Positions 5,186-12,001 of a DNA stretch of 52,935 nt are shown here, piece after piece. The notes below the pieces were generated by a model that worked only from the letters and a program-made list of their open reading frames with translations, was not told where the DNA came from and made no database searches. Origin of the DNA: a virus; IMG/VR virus record IMGVR_UViG_3300034082_003237, positions 1 to 52,935 of that record. One strand, given 5' to 3'. Each line of letters begins with the position of its first letter. The stretch's first letter is position 1. A program made the position numbers and the translations under genes.

Positions 5186-7108
5186 GTGAGACTTTATCTT
5201 GACCACGACCTACTAGCCCTTGACTTTCCGTACGACCCAGCGCAGGTGGCTGAGGTTAAAGCTATAGCCGGGGCTGCGTGGGACAAGGTGGACAAACTGT
5301 GGAAGGCACCCGTGGCCTCGATTAACGAGGTGCGAGCATTCGCTATGAAGCACGAGTTTCAGATAACAGACGAAGTGCTTAGGTTTACTGCGCCAAAGAG
5401 AGCATCACGAAAGGGTGTATATGTAAAGGGCGATTGGACATACATCCAATTCCCATACGACAAGGTTGTACTCAAGGCGGTGAAGCAAATTCCCGGAATT
5501 ACTTGGGATAACAAGGAGATGGCGTGGAGAGCGCCACTTACCTCATCCAGTGAGGCGATTGCGTGGGCTAACTCATTTGACGTGCTTGTATCGCCGGAAG
5601 TTCACGGTGTTTCTGCGTCAATAGGCAAGAAGTTAGACGAACTTAAAGAAGCATCACGCTCGACAGACGCTGACATAGAAGTGCCCTTGCTACAAGGAAC
5701 GCTGCTGCCCTATCAGAGAGCAGGCGTGGAGTATGCGTCTAAAGCCCGTAGAAGTTTTATCGCAGACGAGATGGGGCTTGGAAAGACAATACAGGCGATT
5801 GCGACACTGGAGTATTCGTCAAAGGACAGCGAGGTGTACCCAGCAGTCGTTGTCTGCCCACCATCTCTTGTCCTCAACTGGAAGTCGGAGTGGAATAGAT
5901 GGCTACCCCACAGACGGGTTGCTGTTGTAACCAACCGGCGAGAGATACCTGAGCCCCGGACGTACGATGTGCTGGTTGTCGGCTACTCAAACATCCCTCA
6001 CTGGGAAAAGCAACTGCTTGCGCACAATTCTTACATATTCGACGAATCACATTACGCAAAGAGCCCAACGGCGCAGCGTACTAAGTCGGCTATCAAGATG
6101 GCAAAGAGCGCACCAAAACATGGAATAGTTTTATGCCTTACCGGGACACCCGTAACGAACAGACCGGCAGAGTACGCCAGCCAATTAGACATAATCGGAA
6201 AACTCAAAGAGTTCGGTGGGCTGTGGGGTTTCTATAGAAGGTACTGCTCTGCCTTCCAAGACCGGTTCGGGCAGTGGAACATCAATGGGCATTCACACTT
6301 GGATGAACTCAACGACCGGCTTCGTGGAACTTGCTACATCAGACGCACCAAATCACAGGTGCTATCCGAACTGCCACCGGTAATACACAGCCAACTCGTT
6401 GTTGAGGGTACTGAGGCGGGGCTCAAGGAATACCGCAAGGCAGAACAAGACATCATAAAGTACATAACCGACAGAGCCAAAGAGATAGCGATAGAACTCG
6501 GTGAGAGCCCGTACTCGGCGGCCGTTGTGGCGAGAATAAAAGCAGAAAGTAACGAACATCTCGTTAGGTTGTCTGTTTTGAGGAGACTGTCAGCGAAAGC
6601 AAAGATGCCGATGGTTGAGGAGTGGGTTCAGTCACGCATTGACGACGGCAAGAAGGTGGTAGTCGCCGCTCACCACAGAGACATTGTTGACGAATTGGCA
6701 AGAAAGTTCGGCAACTTGCGTATTCAGGGCGGAATGTCGGTTGAGGAGGTAGAAGCACAGAAGGCAAGGTTCCAAGATGAACCCGTAGAGACTGCGCCAG
6801 TCATTGTGTTGTCTATTCAGGCAGCCAAGACAGGGCACACGCTCACTTCAGCACAGGACATTTTGTTCGTGGAATTACCGTGGACACCATCCGACTTAGA
6901 CCAAACATTTAGTCGCCTACATAGAATTGGTCAAAAAGGAAGCGTCACGGCTACTTATATGCTTACTGACAACACGATAGACCAAGAGATTTATGCACTT
7001 ATTGAGAAAAAACGCAAGGTAGTGAACGCTGCGACAGAAGGTGGGGAGTTTGCTGCTAGTGGTGGCGCTACACAATTAGTGCTTGACTTGCTCAACCGAC
7101 ACAGATAA
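5186..7108 (+). CDS. HARP-SNF2 family DNA helicase/translocase, 640 aa
   Basis: A SNF2-type ATPase that moves along DNA; its nearest cellular relatives, SMARCAL1-type enzymes, anneal strands and remodel forks. Two N-terminal HARP-like modules (about residues 1-60 and 70-140, each with a W-K/R-A-P core) precede the motor. Motif I DEMGLGKT, motif II DESH, motif III LTGTP and the C-terminal HRIGQKG are intact. The start is GTG at 5186, 6 nt after TATGAT, so leaderless initiation is likely. It probably takes part in phage DNA replication or recombination (inference). Confidence 0.9.
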   Translation: MRLYLDHDLLALDFPYDPAQVAEVKAIAGAAWDKVDKLWKAPVASINEVRAFAMKHEFQITDEVLRFTAPKRASRKGVYVKGDWTYIQFPYDKVVLKAVKQIPGITWDNKEMAWRAPLTSSSEAIAWANSFDVLVSPEVHGVSASIGKKLDELKEASRSTDADIEVPLLQGTLLPYQRAGVEYASKARRSFIADEMGLGKTIQAIATLEYSSKDSEVYPAVVVCPPSLVLNWKSEWNRWLPHRRVAVVTNRREIPEPRTYDVLVVGYSNIPHWEKQLLAHNSYIFDESHYAKSPTAQRTKSAIKMAKSAPKHGIVLCLTGTPVTNRPAEYASQLDIIGKLKEFGGLWGFYRRYCSAFQDRFGQWNINGHSHLDELNDRLRGTCYIRRTKSQVLSELPPVIHSQLVVEGTEAGLKEYRKAEQDIIKYITDRAKEIAIELGESPYSAAVVARIKAESNEHLVRLSVLRRLSAKAKMPMVEEWVQSRIDDGKKVVVAAHHRDIVDELARKFGNLRIQGGMSVEEVEAQKARFQDEPVETAPVIVLSIQAAKTGHTLTSAQDILFVELPWTPSDLDQTFSRLHRIGQKGSVTATYMLTDNTIDQEIYALIEKKRKVVNAATEGGEFAASGGATQLVLDLLNRHR

Positions 7109-7127
7109 GCCCCGGCCGTCTAGTACT

Positions 7128-7157
7128 TTGGAAATTTGGTATTTGGTGTACTAAGCT
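7128..7157 (+). promoter_or_regulatory. Class A phage promoter, plus strand
   Basis: TTGGAA (7128-7133), 18 bp starting ATTTGGTAT, then TAAGCT (7152-7157). It drives the 58-aa gene at 7205. Confidence 0.82.
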
Positions 7158-7204
7158 TGCGTTGCCGCAAGGCAAACAAGCCCAAATGAAAGGGGGTGAG
7201 CAAA

Positions 7205-7381
7205 ATGGAAGAGTGGCAAAAGGAGGGTTTCGCTTCAGAGGAGGAATTCTTTGAGTTGCAGCGAAGCATCTGCGAGCAGGAACAGCGGGCGGAATTCATT
7301 ATGAGTTACGTCGCTGGTGGTGGCTTGTCAAGCGAAGCTCAAATCGCTTGGTTTCACCACAACCACTCGTGGGGCGAGTAA
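7205..7381 (+). CDS. Small hypothetical protein, 58 aa
   Basis: The ATG at 7205 is preferred over the GTG at 7196 because the ribosome site GAAAGGGGG would overlap the latter. The product is helical and rich in Glu and Gln (EEEFFELQRSICEQEQ), with a Gly-rich centre and a C-terminal WFHHNHSWGE that could bind metal. It has its own class A promoter and a terminator. Family unknown. Confidence 0.6.
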   Translation: MEEWQKEGFASEEEFFELQRSICEQEQRAEFIMSYVAGGGLSSEAQIAWFHHNHSWGE

Positions 7382-7415
7382 CCCACAGAGGCGGGGGCTG
7401 GGGCTGGCAACCCTT

Positions 7416-7456
7416 GCCCCTCGCCTGCGCGTGTGGCGGGGCTTACTCGGTTTTTT
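7416..7456 (+). terminator. Rho-independent terminator
   Basis: GCCCCtCGCC (7416-7425) pairs with GGCGGGGC (7435-7442), followed by TTTTTT at 7451-7456. It ends the 58-aa cassette; the right arm includes a CGGGGCT heptamer. Confidence 0.65.
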
Positions 7457-7865
7457 GGGTTGGAACTCTGCCCATTAGTTCGTCAGCAATTAGTTTTGCG
7501 TACTTTCTGCGTAACTTCCAAATCTTTTGATTCATTTCGGCCATTGCGCTTGTGCTCCGTGCCTTTTTTATTGACTCAATGTCGTAAACACCGTACTTTT
7601 TGAAGAGAATGTCGTCAATGTCGTTGTTTTCTATCAGAATGTCGGAAATCCAGTGGCCACGCTTATCTATGCTCATCAGCATTTCGCAGAGACCTTCGTA
7701 ACCGAACTCGTCATAGACACGATTAGTTACTAAGTCGCAGAAGTGGGCGCGATACATTGTTTCTGCTTCTGCGGTGTGGGTCATGAACTCGCTCAGCCAT
7801 ACAGCAAGCTCTTCCCTTGAGGGGATATCGCCGTCTTCGCCATCAAACTCAAAGTCTTCGTCCAT
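7443..7865 (-). CDS. Hypothetical protein, 140 aa
   Basis: The ATG at 7865 is preceded by GGAAGGCAGGCTT, a weak ribosome site. An acidic N terminus (MDEDFEFDGEDGD) leads into a mainly helical body with LVTNRVYDEFGYEG and a basic end (LRRKYAKLIADELM). No membrane segment. TTGACA lies upstream at about 7917 without a clear -10. I do not recognise the family. It is downstream of and codirectional with the DUF932 gene. Confidence 0.65.
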   Translation of the reverse strand: MDEDFEFDGEDGDIPSREELAVWLSEFMTHTAEAETMYRAHFCDLVTNRVYDEFGYEGLCEMLMSIDKRGHWISDILIENNDIDDILFKKYGVYDIESIKKARSTSAMAEMNQKIWKLRRKYAKLIADELMGRVPTQKTE

Positions 7866-7921
7866 AAGCCTGCCTTCCGCTATACCGGGGCTCTAGTAGT
7901 CAATGATACTTGCGACAACTG

Positions 7922-8947
7922 TCAAGCCAGCGACAGGATAACTTCTTGTGCTAATACTTTCTTTTGCGTCACCCATGAATTGTTATTCATTGAAGCGAGC
8001 GCGCGCTCATCTGCTTTTGCATCACGATAATGGTCAAGGTATTCAGCAATAGCGTTGTATGCACTCCATCCGTTGTACCCGTAGCCACCGGCATTTCGCT
8101 CATTGTCATAGACTCCACGAACAAGCGCTACTACTCCATCACGGTTTTTCTTTTGTCTATCCGTACCGTTTGATTCTCCCGGAAACACCTTGTCAAGTAT
8201 CGTTGCTAGTTGCGCACTTCGTGGTGGAACCTTTACGGCTAGCAAACGATTCGCTGTCAGTTGGAATGACTTAGCCCACTCAGTTGATATTTCTAGAACT
8301 TTTTGCGATTCCTCTATAGCGCTATCTGCGTTACGAGTATGCCGGGCGGTGAACACCCGGCGAGCAGATGCCTGACCGGCAATTACCGTGTTCTTACATA
8401 CCGCACGAATTGAGGTATTGGCAAACGTAATCGCTGTCTTGCCATCGTGACCATTGCGAACCAGTAGGTAACGGTCTATCTTGTCGTTGATACCCGTGGG
8501 GTCAATGACGAGAGCGCCCAAGTCAAGCGAACTAAAGAACTCTCTGCCTTCGTCAAGCACGCCACAAGTGTCCACTACTGCGTCTCCCTTGGAAGCCCCG
8601 ACTATTGCGAGGGCGTAGTCCAAGCACTCACGGTTTTGCTGTACCACATAGCGAGTGCCTACGGTGGCCAGTCCGTCAAAGGTGCCATCAGGGTTCACTC
8701 TTACTGTCGCTCGGCTGTCTTTGATGAGAATCGGTGTGCCGTCAGGATTTCTAATCAAACTGCCATCAGCGTCAACGACTGCGACCTTCGTTGTAACCAC
8801 GTCAAAGTCAGCCTGCGCTGCCTGAAGCATCGCCTCTGCTGTCTGCAAGCCCTTCATAGGCACTCCTAGGCGGTGCCATGGCACTTCACGGTCTGCATAA
8901 GCCATCTTTGCTACGCCCTTAGTGTCTGTCTCCAGCATATGCGCCAT
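7922..8947 (-). CDS. DUF932 phage/plasmid-like protein, 341 aa
   Basis: Full-length member of the DUF932 (phage/plasmid-like TIGR03299) family, found on phages, plasmids and in mobile regions; its biochemical role is not settled. Support: the N-terminal REVPWHRLGVPM block, AQADFDVVTTKVAV, the central GRVNPDG-like segment, the long helical middle with KTAITFANTSIRAVCKNT, and the C-terminal YNGWSAYNAIAEYLDH. The ATG at 8947 has GAGAGG about 10 nt upstream. The palindromic site TAGATTTATCTA lies 31-42 bp upstream. Confidence 0.85.
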   Translation of the reverse strand: MAHMLETDTKGVAKMAYADREVPWHRLGVPMKGLQTAEAMLQAAQADFDVVTTKVAVVDADGSLIRNPDGTPILIKDSRATVRVNPDGTFDGLATVGTRYVVQQNRECLDYALAIVGASKGDAVVDTCGVLDEGREFFSSLDLGALVIDPTGINDKIDRYLLVRNGHDGKTAITFANTSIRAVCKNTVIAGQASARRVFTARHTRNADSAIEESQKVLEISTEWAKSFQLTANRLLAVKVPPRSAQLATILDKVFPGESNGTDRQKKNRDGVVALVRGVYDNERNAGGYGYNGWSAYNAIAEYLDHYRDAKADERALASMNNNSWVTQKKVLAQEVILSLA

Positions 8948-8977
8948 AACTTCGTGCCTCTCGCTCTTACTTCCAGT

Positions 8978-8992
8978 TAGATTTATCTAAAG
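8978..8992. promoter_or_regulatory. Candidate operator TAGATTTATCTAAAG
   Basis: A 15-bp word with a near-palindromic core, TAGAT-TT-ATCTA, upstream of the DUF932 gene. The identical 15-mer recurs at 11206-11220 at the 3' end of the MerR-like gene. It may be a site for that regulator (inference). Confidence 0.45.
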
Positions 8993-9049
8993 GAAAGCAT
9001 ACACTCACCCTCCGCTCTATAGTGGATGGCGGGGCTGCATCGACACAGC

Positions 9050-9077
9050 AAAAGGGGCAGGCTGTGATACCTGCCCC
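9050..9077 (-). terminator. Rho-independent terminator
   Basis: GGGGCAGG (9054-9061) pairs with CCTGCCCC (9070-9077) around an 8-nt loop. On the minus strand TTTTGC follows. It ends the 72-aa membrane-protein gene. Confidence 0.8.
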
Positions 9078-9091
9078 TCGCTCTCGCTGTG

Positions 9092-9310
9092 TTAGATGTA
9101 TTCGTTATTCAGCCAGTCATCATTCGACTTGGTGGCTGTGAACTCACCAAACAATTGGCGAGCATATGGGGCGACAATCTCAGCACCTCGCTTTACCGTC
9201 TGAAACTGCGTTACCTTTCTGCCTGCCTTGTATCCAATGGCACTACCTGCGCCAAAGGATACGACCGCTGTGAACATCATCAACACCATCGTTACCAATA
9301 TCGTGGTCAT
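9092..9310 (-). CDS. Small single-pass membrane protein, 72 aa
   Basis: The ATG at 9310 follows CTGAAAGGGAG. Residues 2-26 form a hydrophobic segment (ILVTMVLMMFTAVVSFGAG) followed by GYKAGRK, so the C-terminal half is probably cytoplasmic. It ends acidic (DDWLNNEYI). It could be a holin-like or exclusion protein, but nothing specific shows this. It has a near-consensus promoter and a strong terminator. Confidence 0.65.
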   Translation of the reverse strand: MTTILVTMVLMMFTAVVSFGAGSAIGYKAGRKVTQFQTVKRGAEIVAPYARQLFGEFTATKSNDDWLNNEYI

Positions 9311-9349
9311 TTTTTCTCCCTTTCAGTTGAGAACTTCCTTACACCTGTA

Positions 9350-9378
9350 AGTATAGGGACATTTGTAGTCCCTGTCAA
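9350..9378 (-). promoter_or_regulatory. Class B consensus promoter
   Basis: TTGACA (9373-9378), a 17-bp spacer, then TATACT (9350-9355), on the minus strand. The tandem ACGGGT hexamers at 9382-9398 lie directly upstream. Confidence 0.82.
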
Positions 9379-9381
9379 GTC

Positions 9382-9398
9382 ACCCGTAGGCTACCCGT
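9382..9398 (-). repeat. Tandem ACGGGT element upstream of a class B promoter
   Basis: ACGGGT occurs twice on the minus strand with 11-bp periodicity (9382-9387, 9393-9398). Similar pairs lie at 9752-9769 (12 bp apart) and 10522-10538 (ACGGGC/ACGGGT, 11 bp apart), and a single copy at 3346-3351. One-turn spacing suggests a protein site on one DNA face. Confidence 0.5.
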
Positions 9399-9663
9399 GG
9401 AACCTTATTTCTTGCCCCACTTGGATTACTTGACCGTACTTCGCTACTAGGTCATCGGTTGCCTTCAGCGTGTTGCCTTGACACCACTTGACTGCGAGAC
9501 CGCTTAGCGTGTCGCCTTCTTGGGCAATCACTCGGTCAATATCGCAACGATAACTCTCATCGCCTCGCATTGCGACAATCATTGCGAATATCACAACGAG
9601 AAACACCAACGGGAGTGTGATTAGGTCACGCCTGTTTGTTCGGTTTGTGTGGTACTTGTTCAT
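9391..9663 (-). CDS. Membrane-anchored LysM-like protein, 90 aa
   Basis: The ATG at 9663 follows CTGAAAGGGG. A positive N terminus is followed by one membrane segment (LITLPLVFLVVIFAMIVAM, about residues 14-32). The outside part has IAQEGDTLSGLAVKWCQGN and VIQVGQEIRF, a LysM pattern. It resembles the 110-aa product at 2954-3286 in length, layout and the WC/NC position, so the two are probably paralogues. A function in cell-wall binding or superinfection control is inferred. Confidence 0.72.
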   Translation of the reverse strand: MNKYHTNRTNRRDLITLPLVFLVVIFAMIVAMRGDESYRCDIDRVIAQEGDTLSGLAVKWCQGNTLKATDDLVAKYGQVIQVGQEIRFHG

Positions 9664-9691
9664 TGCCTGCCCCTTTCAGTAGGTACTAATT

Positions 9692-9720
9692 ACACTAGGG
9701 TAGTTTGTGTCACAGGTCAA
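9692..9720 (-). promoter_or_regulatory. Class B promoter of the second LysM gene
   Basis: TTGACC (9715-9720), a 17-bp spacer, then TAGTGT (9692-9697), on the minus strand. Confidence 0.7.
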
Positions 9721-9850
9721 GCATTTGCGAGCCTTATGGGCATTGGGTTTCACCCGTAGGGCTACCCGTGGGCACTGCGCCAACTTCATAAGCATTGGTA
9801 GGTGGCAAGGTGGGTGTGCTATGACACTGTATGCCGGGGCTTATGGCCTG

Positions 9851-10210
9851 CTATTGCTTAGGTGCGACTATCCACTCTCCACCACTAGCAAACACTGTCT
9901 CTCCCTCGAGCGTGCTTGACCATGCGTAGTTACAGCAAGGCTTCGCTTCGTATGGACTATGGTGACCGCCACTCTCTATCGACTTGGCTAGCAGTGGGAA
10001 GGTATCAAGAAACTTCACAACGCAATCGTGGCAGATACTCCATGACCTCGGCTCATCATCAGCCATCAACGCTTCGAGGTTGTCAGTGAAACCAGCATAG
10101 AAACCAAAGTGTTCATAGGGCAAGTACCAGCCACCATCTATCGTTTTTGCTGTAGGCATACTGGCCTGCCTCGCTTGACCACAAGCGTCACACTTCACTG
10201 CGTTGCTCAT
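9851..10210 (-). CDS. Zinc-binding hypothetical protein, 119 aa
   Basis: The ATG at 10210 overlaps the upstream TGA (ATGA). N-terminal CDACGQAR and central ICHDCVVKFLD form two CxxC/CxxC-like knuckles, with a further CCNYAW near residue 90, consistent with a zinc ribbon. WYLPYEHFGFYAG is aromatic-rich. Family unknown. Second gene of an operon starting at 10500. Confidence 0.65.
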   Translation of the reverse strand: MSNAVKCDACGQARQASMPTAKTIDGGWYLPYEHFGFYAGFTDNLEALMADDEPRSWSICHDCVVKFLDTFPLLAKSIESGGHHSPYEAKPCCNYAWSSTLEGETVFASGGEWIVAPKQ

Positions 10211-10500
10211 AGTGCGTACTCTCCTCGCTTCATTCGGTAGTGCGCCACTAGGTCATCACTACTGTTACTGCAAGGTGACCACACTACGTCTGCTTCGGTG
10301 AAGGTATCATCGAGCCTCAAGTGGACTACGACATAGTCGAGGGCATCGTCAGCGTGCCATGCGATATACCTCATGCAACCAACGAGGGTAGAGCGATACT
10401 CGAAGTGTTCAGGTAGGTCATAGCGACACATCGACCATGCATCACCATACGAGGGACATTCCACTACTGCGTACCTGCGTGTATCTTTCTCTACTCTCAT
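10207..10500 (-). CDS. Hypothetical protein, 97 aa
   Basis: The ATG at 10500 has no good ribosome site. The upstream region carries a tandem ACGGGC/ACGGGT element (10522-10538) but no clear -35/-10. The product has several Cys and Trp (ECPSYGDAWSMCRYDL) and a His/Asp-rich middle (AWHADDALDYVVVHL). Family unknown; coupled to the zinc-binding gene downstream. Confidence 0.55.
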   Translation of the reverse strand: MRVEKDTRRYAVVECPSYGDAWSMCRYDLPEHFEYRSTLVGCMRYIAWHADDALDYVVVHLRLDDTFTEADVVWSPCSNSSDDLVAHYRMKRGEYAL

Positions 10501-10548
10501 GGGGTAGGCGTATCTCTTGACGCCCGTATGCCACCCGTGCGCCTTGCG

Positions 10549-10635
10549 TTAGTCATTGTCTCTCAACTTCATAGCAAAGTACATCAGTGCCAATGCCACT
10601 AGGCACATAAGTTCCAAGACTCTATCGCCGTTCAT
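10549..10635 (-). CDS. Tiny membrane peptide, 28 aa
   Basis: Hand-translated. It starts MNGDRVLELM, has a hydrophobic core (LVALALMYFAM) and ends KLRDND. Its ATG shares one base with the stop of the 61-aa gene upstream (TGATG), which supports coupled translation. Its length suits a minimal membrane peptide. Function unknown. Confidence 0.4.
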   Translation of the reverse strand: MNGDRVLELMCLVALALMYFAMKLRDND

Positions 10636-10820
10636 CACTCATAATCTACTGCGTCATCGTTGCTGTTAGCGAGGCTGAACTTGGGCATAACGAATAGCGT
10701 GTTGCCTATGCTGTAGGCGTTACGACTTGCGTTGTAGATAGCGTCAGGGAACAAGCGAACCAAGTCAATCGCTGTCAATGGCGTATCGCTTAGGTGAACT
10801 ATGTTTCGTATTCGTGCCAT
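10635..10820 (-). CDS. Small hypothetical protein, 61 aa
   Basis: The ATG at 10820 lies 17 nt after the stop of the 74-aa gene; no ribosome site is visible. DLVRLFPDAIYNASR suggests a helix, and the end is acidic. Middle gene of the 11062-10549 operon. Family unknown. Confidence 0.5.
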   Translation of the reverse strand: MARIRNIVHLSDTPLTAIDLVRLFPDAIYNASRNAYSIGNTLFVMPKFSLANSNDDAVDYE

Positions 10821-10837
10821 CGTCGTTGTCGTTCGCT

Positions 10838-11062
10838 TTACTTGGTGCTAGCGACTACGTTTGCGTAGTAAATGTCATCGCACCACTCGGACAACTTAGC
10901 CAAGTCGGCAACCAACGAACCTTGAGTGTCGAGCAATACCCGCAACCCATCGGGCAGCGTTTGCGAATTGCTGTCACCATTGCGCGCTATGCGCTGTATC
11001 GCCCTTGCTAGTTCCCAAGCGAATTTCGATACGTCAGTGAAGTTGTTTGGATTAGATACCAT
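10838..11062 (-). CDS. Hypothetical protein, 74 aa
   Basis: The ATG at 11062 follows ACAAAGGGG, and a class A promoter (11092-11121) with an upstream LexA box precedes it. The product is helical (SKFAWELARAIQRIARN, then LADLAKLSEWCDDIYYANVV). It heads a three-gene operon. Family unknown; possible SOS linkage is inferred from the box. Confidence 0.6.
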   Translation of the reverse strand: MVSNPNNFTDVSKFAWELARAIQRIARNGDSNSQTLPDGLRVLLDTQGSLVADLAKLSEWCDDIYYANVVASTK

Positions 11063-11091
11063 AATGTCCCCTTTGTGTAGTAGTTATCACA

Positions 11092-11121
11092 ATACTAGCA
11101 CATCGAATACCAGATTTCCAA
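11092..11121 (-). promoter_or_regulatory. Class A phage promoter
   Basis: TTGGAA (11116-11121), 18 bp starting ATCTGGTAT, then TAGTAT (11092-11097), on the minus strand. This is the rightmost full copy of the family. Confidence 0.8.
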
Positions 11122-11140
11122 AGGGGTAAGCGGGGCTCTT

Positions 11141-11154
11141 CGAACACCTGTTCG
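11141..11154. promoter_or_regulatory. LexA/DinR-type SOS box
   Basis: Perfect CGAAC-ACCT-GTTCG, 19 bp upstream of the -35 at 11116-11121. Third of three such boxes, all behind class A promoters. Confidence 0.65.
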
Positions 11155-11205
11155 CCCTTGGTGAGCACCCGTTTACCAAATTTTTAGGATTGCCGTATCT
11201 TAAAT

Positions 11206-11220
11206 AGATTTATCTAAAGC
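11206..11220. promoter_or_regulatory. Candidate operator TAGATTTATCTAAAG (second copy)
   Basis: Identical 15-mer to 8978-8992, covering the last codons of the MerR-like gene. It may belong to the left-arm control region rather than to this gene. Confidence 0.4.
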
Positions 11221-11842
11221 GGCTCTTAGAGGTCTTCTTCTTGGCTTTTGACGCCAGGTAGGCATCCATGTCGTCTATGCGTGTCACAAGCTCTCGTATG
11301 CTCGTCCAGTCAGCCTTATCGCCTAAGTGCATGGCCGCCGTTTTAAGCTCCCAGCGCATGTCTGAGTCGAATCCCATGTCGATGAGTTTGATATGAATCT
11401 TGTTGAGGTCGTATATGACGATTGGCGATGAGGTGCCGTATCTAAAGTGCTCTCGTATTTCGCTAGATAGTTCTGCATAGTTGCCCTGCACATGTATGAC
11501 CTGCTCCGGATTCATGAGGTCCATTGCTATGTATCCATATGGCTCATCCATCTTGCTGAGAACGACTGGCATGAGTCCCCTCATTTTCTGGGCACCAAAA
11601 CCAGCTTCTTCTAACTGTCCAAGGAGTAGAACAATGAAGCATCCTTCATAGGTGAAGCTTCTGTCATAGCCTGAGACACCTGTCTGTATGTAGGCAGGGG
11701 GGATAAACCCTTCTTTAATCCAGTTATCGAAAGTCTTGAACTGAATCTCGGTGTAAAAGGAGAGCTCTTGCAGTGTGAGTGTAAGAGTTTGTTTCTTTTG
11801 TAGATGGAGAGCTTTGATTCTCTCTGTTTCCATTAGTGCCAT
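11210..11842 (-). CDS. MerR-like DNA-binding regulator, 210 aa
   Basis: Residues 22-75 fit a MerR-type winged helix: QELSFYTEIQFKTFDNWIKE, then GFIPPA, then GYDRSFTYEG (equivalent to the usual GYRxYT wing) and LEEAGFGAQKM. The C-terminal 130 residues match no effector domain I know. The end is basic (KAKKKTSKSRFR). The ATG at 11842 has AGAGGAAC 9 nt upstream. It sits where left-arm signals stop, so it may control early genes; 12-bp inverted repeats lie upstream. Confidence 0.7.
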   Translation of the reverse strand: MALMETERIKALHLQKKQTLTLTLQELSFYTEIQFKTFDNWIKEGFIPPAYIQTGVSGYDRSFTYEGCFIVLLLGQLEEAGFGAQKMRGLMPVVLSKMDEPYGYIAMDLMNPEQVIHVQGNYAELSSEIREHFRYGTSSPIVIYDLNKIHIKLIDMGFDSDMRWELKTAAMHLGDKADWTSIRELVTRIDDMDAYLASKAKKKTSKSRFR

Positions 11843-11889
11843 TGTGTTGTTCCTCTAGGTGTAAATATAACAGATGCCTTGGAAATCCA

Positions 11890-11990
11890 GGATAAATTTA
11901 ACTAGAAAGTGCGCGCCGTTTTTATGCCAGTTCGGATTGCTGGCTGGCTATAAATATAGCGCAAGTCGTTAATGCTGTTTAAATTTATCC
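11890..11990. repeat. 12-bp inverted repeats upstream of the MerR-like gene
   Basis: GGATAAATTTAA (11890-11901) and its exact complement TTAAATTTATCC (11979-11990) lie 77 bp apart between the regulator and the next gene. The left one overlaps TTGGAAATCCAGGAT, a degenerate class A block. They may be autoregulatory sites (inference). Confidence 0.45.
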
Positions 11991-12001
11991 AATAGAGGGC
12001 T

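Noticed and set aside
11881-11910. TTGGAA with an 18-bp spacer to TAGAAA on the plus strand
   Set aside because: The -10 lacks the final T, there is no plus-strand gene downstream, and the block is degenerate; kept only as a possible operator for the MerR-like gene.
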